From a bacterium (lineage in GTDB: Bacteria > Patescibacteriota > Minisyncoccia > Minisyncoccales > UBA10102), in the NCBI GenBank assembly GCA_030699255.1, contig JAUYJR010000013.1, forward strand, positions 1 through 9,219: a stretch of DNA of 9,219 nucleotides, written 5' to 3'. The notes under the pieces are model-generated. The model was not told where the DNA came from. It searched no databases and was given only the letters and a program-made list of their open reading frames with translations. Positions within the stretch are counted from its first letter, which is position 1. Each line of letters begins with the position of its first letter. This document shows positions 6,418 through 9,219 of the stretch, piece after piece. The position numbers were made by a program, and so were the translations under genes.

Positions 6418-6846
6418 CTATATTTGTTCTCCCAACTTTTCCGCCATGCTCTCCATATTTTGCTCCATTTCCTTCTGGTATCGGTTCCATTTTTCCGCGT
6501 CCCATACTTCCAGTCGGTTATAGATTCCAGCTACCACCACGTCTTTCTCTAGTCCCGCATACTCTGCTAAATGAACGGGAACAAGGATACGGCCCAATTT
6601 ATCAAATTCCACAAGATTTGCCCCCGCCAGCTTGATGCGTCCAAATCCCCTTGCCTCCTTCTGTGATTCAGAGAGCGTGCCAATCTTTTTTGCCCGCTCT
6701 TCCCAGACGCGCATGGGAAATATAACAAGGCAGTTATCCAGTTCTCTTGTGATGACAGCTCCCTTTCCAAGCTCTTTTCTAAACTTGGAAGGAATGGAAA
6801 GTCTGCGCTTTTCGTCTATGGTGTGCCGGTATTCTCCAATGTACAT
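6418..6846 (-). CDS. mraZ: Transcriptional regulator MraZ
   Basis: 142 residues from the ATG at 6846, matching the usual ~143. It has two AbrB-like swapped-hairpin halves. The first begins YIGEYRHTIDEKRRLSIPSKF (residues 2-22), where R14 replaces the common glycine of DxKGRL; the second contains FDKLGRILVPVHLAEYA. MraZ forms a ring-shaped oligomer that binds TGGG-type direct repeats ahead of its own operon and represses or tunes the dcw cluster. The longer frame starts at a GTG (6855) that is itself part of the last repeat box. The ATG at 6846 fits the family N-terminus MxxGEY, and the GGGA of that box sits where a Shine-Dalgarno would. The gene is first in mraZ-rsmH-ftsL-ftsI. Confidence 0.95.
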   Translation of the reverse strand: MYIGEYRHTIDEKRRLSIPSKFRKELGKGAVITRELDNCLVIFPMRVWEERAKKIGTLSESQKEARGFGRIKLAGANLVEFDKLGRILVPVHLAEYAGLEKDVVVAGIYNRLEVWDAEKWNRYQKEMEQNMESMAEKLGEQI

Positions 6847-6849
6847 ATT

Positions 6850-6897
6850 TCCCACTTCATTCCACTTATTCCCACTTGATTACAACTATATCCCACT
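6850..6897 (-). promoter_or_regulatory. Array of MraZ-binding boxes (AGTGGGA-type direct repeats)
   Basis: On the minus strand, AGTGGGA occurs at 6897-6891, 6876-6870 and 6856-6850, with a one-base-shorter AGTGGAA at 6866-6860. A degenerate AGTTG at 6887-6883 falls between the first two. The AGT positions step by 10, 11, 10 and 10 bases, about one helical turn, so all boxes face one side of the DNA. Known MraZ operators are TGGG-containing direct repeats at about this spacing. One box lies between -35 and -10, the degenerate one overlaps the -10, and the last touches the ribosome-entry site, a layout suited to autorepression. Confidence 0.85.
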
Positions 6898-6914
6898 CCA
6901 TACTTATTCGTCAA
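6885..6914 (-). promoter_or_regulatory. Predicted promoter of the mraZ-rsmH-ftsL-ftsI operon
   Basis: On the minus strand there is TTGACG (6914-6909; 5 of 6), an 18-base spacer, and TATAGT (6890-6885; 5 of 6). The expected start is near 6878, giving a leader of about 32 bases before the mraZ ATG. MraZ boxes lie in the spacer, over the -10 and along the leader. Confidence 0.75.
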
Positions 6915-6921
6915 GAGGCAG

Positions 6922-6930
6922 TTTTCCACA
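6922..6930 (+). promoter_or_regulatory. Single DnaA-box-like nonamer
   Basis: TTTTCCACA fits the relaxed DnaA box TTWTNCACA. It stands alone, just upstream of the -35 of the mra operon and in the divergent intergenic region. One box is not an origin. A regulatory DnaA site is possible, but chance occurrence is equally plausible. Confidence 0.3.
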
Positions 6931-6979
6931 GTGTCAAGAACTCAGGCCAAGATTCTTATCTGGTGTTGCTCATTGGCTG

Positions 6980-6988
6980 TGATACGAT
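6980..6988 (+). promoter_or_regulatory. Extended -10 promoter of the D-Ala-D-Ala carboxypeptidase, probable leaderless start
   Basis: TGATACGAT is an extended -10 (TGn followed by TACGAT, 4 of 6). No good -35 is seen 17 bases upstream (CTGGTG), which extended -10 promoters tolerate. Only six bases separate the -10 from the ATG at 6995, so transcription would be expected to begin at or next to the start codon. There is no room for a Shine-Dalgarno. Confidence 0.5.
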
Positions 6989-6994
6989 GTAAGT

Positions 6995-7870
6995 ATGAAG
7001 GTTATTATTCCCCTCCTCTTGTTTACATTACTGTTAGGTGGTCCCGTTCAGGCTTCTTCCCAAGAAGAACGGCTTCGTATACTGCAACGGATCGAAATTC
7101 TCAAGCGGGAAATTGCTGTGGTGAAATCTCTTTGGGTAAATATGCGGTTACGGCAGGAAATTTCAGCTTCTTCATATATTGCGGTCTCACTTGATGACGG
7201 CGCTGTTCTCTTGGAGAAAGACGGAAGTAGACAGCTTCCCATAGCATCCGTTACCAAGCTCATGGGAGCTGTTATTGTGGCGGAATATATTGATATGGAA
7301 AAATCTATTGTAGTGACAAGCGAAATGCTCAAGCCGTTGGGTAGTAGTCCCACAATTTTTTCCGGCTTAACTATACAAGCTGCACATCTTTTAAGAGCCA
7401 GTCTTATTCAGTCGGCAAATGACGCTTCAGAGGTGCTCTCATTTTTTCTTGAGAAAGAGGCATTTGTGAACTTCATGAATGCAAAAGCAACGGAACTCCA
7501 CATGGGAGCTACGGTTTTTCATGATCCCCATGGTCTTAGTCTGCAAAATCAATCAAGCGCGGCGGATCTTGCAAAACTTCTGCAATACATATATGAGAAT
7601 CATCCAACCTTGCTTGCTATAACAAGAGAAAATGATTTTTGGCTTCCTGATAAGACAGGGAAACTTCTAAAATTTCAAAATGTGAACAATTTTTACCATC
7701 TCAAGAATTTTAAAGGAGGGAAAACAGGATACACACTTGCTGCAAAGCAGACGCTTGCCTCGATATTTGAAGTAAATAAAAAACCTGTTGCTATTGTTCT
7801 TCTCTCCTCTAGCAACAGGCAGGCTGATGTGTTTGCGATTCTTCGCAAACTGCAGAGAACAGCAGAGTAG
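6995..7870 (+). CDS. D-alanyl-D-alanine carboxypeptidase, peptidase family S11 (PBP5-like)
   Basis: 291 residues. An N-terminal signal peptide (MKVIIPLLLFTLLLGGPVQA, 1-20) exports it, with likely cleavage after VQA. A short charged helix or coiled coil (~23-45) precedes the catalytic domain. All three serine-DD-peptidase motifs are present: SVTK (S85, K88), SAN (140-142) and KTG (243-245, in KGGKTGYT). Also typical are DPHGLS (177-182) and the late IVLLSSSNR. The enzyme removes the terminal D-Ala from peptidoglycan pentapeptides outside the membrane. The C-terminal beta domain and amphipathic anchor of E. coli PBP5 are absent, so it is either soluble or held by an uncleaved signal sequence. 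It is transcribed divergently from mraZ and ends seven bases from the convergent uppS stop. A DacA/DacF-type name would fit, but the subtype cannot be fixed. Confidence 0.92.
   Translation: MKVIIPLLLFTLLLGGPVQASSQEERLRILQRIEILKREIAVVKSLWVNMRLRQEISASSYIAVSLDDGAVLLEKDGSRQLPIASVTKLMGAVIVAEYIDMEKSIVVTSEMLKPLGSSPTIFSGLTIQAAHLLRASLIQSANDASEVLSFFLEKEAFVNFMNAKATELHMGATVFHDPHGLSLQNQSSAADLAKLLQYIYENHPTLLAITRENDFWLPDKTGKLLKFQNVNNFYHLKNFKGGKTGYTLAAKQTLASIFEVNKKPVAIVLLSSSNRQADVFAILRKLQRTAE
7831..7850. other. Perfect 8-bp hairpin at the end of the carboxypeptidase gene
   Basis: GTTTGCGA (7831-7838), loop TTCT, and TCGCAAAC (7843-7850) form a perfect stem about 18 bases before the carboxypeptidase stop and 28 bases beyond the uppS stop on the other strand. 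No T tract follows in either direction, so it is not a classical terminator. It may protect 3' ends of the convergent transcripts or simply reflect coding sequence. Confidence 0.35.
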
Positions 7871-7877
7871 ATGAGTG

Positions 7878-8555
7878 CTATACGCCCATTCTTCGTTCTC
7901 GTGTTTTAAATTCCTCAAGAACGGCGAGCAGGTCTTTTTCTGTAAAATCCGGCCAGTATTGTTTTACAAAAAAGAGTTCGCTGTATACTCCTTGCCATGG
8001 TAAGAAGTTTGAAAGACGCTTTTCTCCGCCGGTTCGTACAATAATATCGGGATCCGGCATTCCATTTGTCCAGAGATATTTTGATATTGCATTTTCTGTT
8101 ATCTCCTCTCCTCTCTTGGAAAGTTCTTGCGTTGCTTGAACTATTTCCATTCTTCCACCATAGGAGAACAAGACCCAGAGAGTCATTGCATTATTTTTTG
8201 CACTCTCCTCCTCAATTTTTTCAATGGTTCTCCTTGTTCTATCAGAAAGACCTTTGCGTTCTCCCGCAAAGCGAATTCGTATGTTTTCTTGAAGAAGTTC
8301 GGCAAATTCTTCCTGTGCCGCGCGTTCCAGCATACCCATGAGGTAAGAAACCTCTTTGGGTGGTCGGTTCCAGTTTTCGGTTGAGAATGCGTAAACAACA
8401 AGGTTTGAAATGCCAGCATCTCGCGTTACGCGGGCAATTTGCTTGAGATTTTCAAGGCCTTTCCGGTGTCCCTCAAGCGTTAAGAGTCCCTTTTCACGAG
8501 CCCATCGTCTATTTCCATCAAGAATAATGCCAATACAGCGAGGTATTTTTGTCAT
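7878..8555 (-). CDS. uppS: Isoprenyl transferase (undecaprenyl diphosphate synthase, UppS)
   Basis: 225 residues, near the usual 230-250. A cis-prenyltransferase, it condenses isopentenyl diphosphate onto farnesyl diphosphate to make the C55 carrier used for peptidoglycan precursors. Motifs: IGIILDGNRRWA (8-19) with catalytic D13, GHRKG (29-33), VYAFSTENWNRP (54-65), LFSYGGRMEIVQA (129-141), and PDIIVRTGGEKRLSNFLPWQ (169-188) with R174 and E178. The end, ELFFVKQYWPDF and RERRMG, is also typical. The ATG overlaps the acyP stop as ATGA (8555-8552), so translation is probably coupled; no separate Shine-Dalgarno is visible. Chain length is inferred from family, and a different polyprenol length cannot be excluded. 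It converges with the carboxypeptidase gene. Confidence 0.96.
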   Translation of the reverse strand: MTKIPRCIGIILDGNRRWAREKGLLTLEGHRKGLENLKQIARVTRDAGISNLVVYAFSTENWNRPPKEVSYLMGMLERAAQEEFAELLQENIRIRFAGERKGLSDRTRRTIEKIEEESAKNNAMTLWVLFSYGGRMEIVQATQELSKRGEEITENAISKYLWTNGMPDPDIIVRTGGEKRLSNFLPWQGVYSELFFVKQYWPDFTEKDLLAVLEEFKTRERRMGV

Positions 8556-8824
8556 ATTGCGCGTTGGTAGAGAATAGTAAAATCATCAAATAACTCTTCC
8601 ACGGCACCCCATTCAACAATCACGGAATCAACCCGCGAGAGAAGCGATCCTTTTTTGAGGTAATGAATGTATGCTTCAAGGATTTTGCGCGAGCCTTGGG
8701 CTATGACTTGAACAGATCCGTCTTTTAGATTCTGAACGGAACCTCCAATTTTTAACGAACGCGCTTTTCGTTGCGCAAAATCACGAAACATCACCATCTG
8801 CACGCGTCCGGTTACAATACACAT
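8552..8824 (-). CDS. acyP: Acylphosphatase
   Basis: 90 residues from the ATG at 8824, the usual size. Acylphosphatases hydrolyse acyl phosphates such as carbamoyl phosphate and acetyl phosphate; their physiological role is often unclear. The active-site loop reads GRVQMVMFRDF (6-16), with the catalytic arginine R14. The catalytic asparagine is N32 in VQNLKDGSV (30-38). The usual GxVQGVxFR has M10 in place of the second glycine. An upstream ATG at 8836 is in frame, but the ATG at 8824 has GGAAG five bases before it and fits the family N-terminus, so it is preferred. tRNA-Val ends 15 bases upstream (3 bases if the earlier ATG is used), so this mRNA must come from a tRNA-containing transcript or from a promoter inside the tRNA. 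It overlaps uppS by four bases. Confidence 0.92.
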   Translation of the reverse strand: MCIVTGRVQMVMFRDFAQRKARSLKIGGSVQNLKDGSVQVIAQGSRKILEAYIHYLKKGSLLSRVDSVIVEWGAVEELFDDFTILYQRAI

Positions 8825-8839
8825 TATTTCTTCCATCTG

Positions 8840-8913
8840 TGGGCATTGCTGGACTCGAACCAGCGACCTCTACAATGTGAATGTAGCGCTCTAACCAGCT
8901 GAGCTAAATGCCC
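8840..8913 (-). tRNA. tRNA-Val (anticodon CAC)
   Basis: A full cloverleaf on the minus strand: acceptor GGGCATT/AATGCCC, D-stem GCTC/GAGC, anticodon stem CTACA/TGTAG with loop TTCACAT (anticodon CAC, reading GTG), five-base variable loop AGGTC, T-stem GCTGG/CCAGC with loop TTCGAGT, and discriminator A. It is 74 bases long. CAG, not CCA, follows the discriminator, so the CCA end is added after transcription. acyP begins almost at once downstream on the same strand. Confidence 0.96.
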
Positions 8914-8946
8914 ATTCGCTTCTCGCTATCGCTCGTAGCTCAAACT

Positions 8947-8973
8947 CAAATGTCAAAATGCAAATGTCAAAAT
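8947..8973. repeat. Tandem 14-bp direct repeat carrying two TTGACA hexamers
   Basis: CAAATGTCAAAATG (8947-8960) is followed directly by CAAATGTCAAAAT (8961-8973). On the minus strand each copy supplies a perfect TTGACA (8956-8951 and 8970-8965) upstream of tRNA-Val. A matching -10 is poor: GATAGC at 8930-8925 lies 20 bases from the nearer hexamer. The repeat may be part of the tRNA promoter or of a dispersed intergenic element. Confidence 0.55.
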
Positions 8974-8979
8974 ATTGGT

Positions 8980-9018
8980 ATCTGCCTCTGGCAGATGGTG
9001 CATTATCGCGAAGCGATA
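8980..9018. repeat. Two adjacent short perfect hairpins with 3-base loops
   Basis: ATCTGCC/GGCAGAT (8980-8986 and 8990-8996, loop TCT) and TATCGC/GCGATA (9004-9009 and 9013-9018, loop GAA) are separated by seven bases. TCGCTTC (8916-8922) is also the reverse complement of GAAGCGA (9010-9016), so the arms could pair across the whole spacer. No T tract follows. With the tandem repeat at 8947-8973, this is what fills the 160-base gap between tRNA-Val and the last gene. I see no small gene in it. Confidence 0.6.
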
Positions 9019-9037
9019 TTGCTTTCTCTTAGCACAT

Positions 9038-9066
9038 TTTCCAAAAGACGGAAAGTTCTGTATAAT
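9038..9066 (+). promoter_or_regulatory. Predicted promoter of the final gene, probable leaderless start
   Basis: TTTCCA (9038-9043; 4 of 6), a 17-base spacer, and a perfect TATAAT (9061-9066). The ATG at 9074 is only seven bases past the -10, which is where transcription would normally begin, so the mRNA is expected to be leaderless. No Shine-Dalgarno lies in the gap. Confidence 0.65.
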
Positions 9067-9073
9067 TCAAGCA

Positions 9074-9219
9074 ATGCTAAAAGTTATTGAACTCATTTTT
9101 AATCCAAGAGCAAAAGATCGAATCTTAAAGAGTTTCTCCTTTGAAGGAAAGACTGATTTGGAACAGATTGGTGGAAGCATGCATCTTGTTGTGGAAGTAA
9201 CAAACGCGCTCCCTCCTCA
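9074..9219 (+). CDS. Unrecognised protein, N-terminal fragment (3' partial)
   Basis: 48 complete codons are open from the ATG at 9074 to the window edge. The product begins MLKVIELIFNPRAKDRILKS and continues with a mixed polar and hydrophobic stretch ending near LVVEVTNALPPS. No signal peptide, membrane segment or known motif is visible. I do not recognise the family. Support for a real gene comes from the strong TATAAT-type promoter placed exactly for a leaderless start, the lack of a competing frame, and normal amino-acid composition. The fragment is too short for any functional statement. Confidence 0.65.
   Translation, partial: MLKVIELIFNPRAKDRILKSFSFEGKTDLEQIGGSMHLVVEVTNALPP

Noticed and set aside
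6416..6505. 30-codon N-terminal extension of rsmH
   Set aside because: It overlaps the mraZ coding end in another frame. The family begins MHIPVLLQEV at 6415, two bases after the mraZ stop.
6847..6855. GTG start for mraZ at 6855
   Set aside because: The GTG is part of the last MraZ box. The ATG at 6846 matches the conserved N-terminus and has GGGA just upstream.
6850..6897. Short repeats considered as a CRISPR remnant
   Set aside because: The unit is about 10 bp with no spacers, and it lies exactly at the mraZ promoter. MraZ boxes explain it.
6922..6930. DnaA-like box as part of a replication origin
   Set aside because: There is only one box, no AT-rich unwinding region, and no dnaA or dnaN nearby. 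It is kept only as a possible regulatory site.
1..9219. Hidden defence, mobile or toxin-antitoxin system
   Set aside because: Every long frame that is not a shadow is a housekeeping gene I can place, apart from the edge fragment at 9074. No transposase, integrase, direct-repeat-bounded insertion or toxin-like pair is visible.

Overview
The window looks like core chromosome from a small-genome bacterium of the Candidate Phyla Radiation (Patescibacteria), most likely the Parcubacteria side. This placement is an inference from the style of the proteins: compact, divergent forms of RecR, RmuC, FtsI, MraZ and acylphosphatase, tight gene packing, few Shine-Dalgarno sites, and tRNAs without encoded CCA. 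TGA ends recR, rsmH and acyP exactly where those families end, so the standard bacterial code applies and UGA-recoding groups (Gracilibacteria, SR1/Absconditabacteria) are unlikely.

Layout. (1) 1-864, rightward: the 3' end of dnaB (replicative helicase), then recR. (2) 878-3334, leftward: tRNA-Glu(CUC), a divergent Ca2+/cation-antiporter-like membrane protein, rmuC, and rplU with its own promoter. recR and rplU converge on one perfect, A/T-flanked hairpin that contains both stop codons. (3) 3335-3506: a spacer with an 11-bp inverted repeat and a GC-rich block. (4) 3507-6846, leftward: the start of a division/cell-wall (dcw/mra) cluster, mraZ-rsmH-ftsL-ftsI, with coupled or overlapping junctions. 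(5) 6847-6994: a divergent control region with a TTGACG-18-TATAGT promoter for mraZ, an array of AGTGGGA-type MraZ boxes at 10-11 bp spacing, one DnaA-box-like site, and a probable leaderless promoter for the next gene. (6) 6995-7870, rightward: an exported S11-family D-Ala-D-Ala carboxypeptidase. (7) 7878-8913, leftward: tRNA-Val(CAC), acyP and uppS, with an ATGA overlap between acyP and uppS. (8) 8914-9073: non-coding, with tandem 14-bp repeats and two small hairpins. (9) 9074-9219, rightward: the 5' end of an unrecognised gene behind a perfect TATAAT.

Functional theme. Most of the right two thirds serves peptidoglycan synthesis. UppS makes the undecaprenyl carrier, FtsI cross-links septal wall, the carboxypeptidase trims stem peptides, FtsL organises the divisome, and MraZ probably controls the cluster. 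The left third is replication, repair and translation (DnaB, RecR, RmuC, L21).

I found no mobile element, phage gene, CRISPR array or defence system, and no previously undescribed enzyme system that I could defend. The most interesting signals are regulatory: the MraZ-box array threaded through promoter and ribosome-entry region, hairpins with stop codons in their loops, probable leaderless starts, and two places where a tRNA directly precedes a protein gene.
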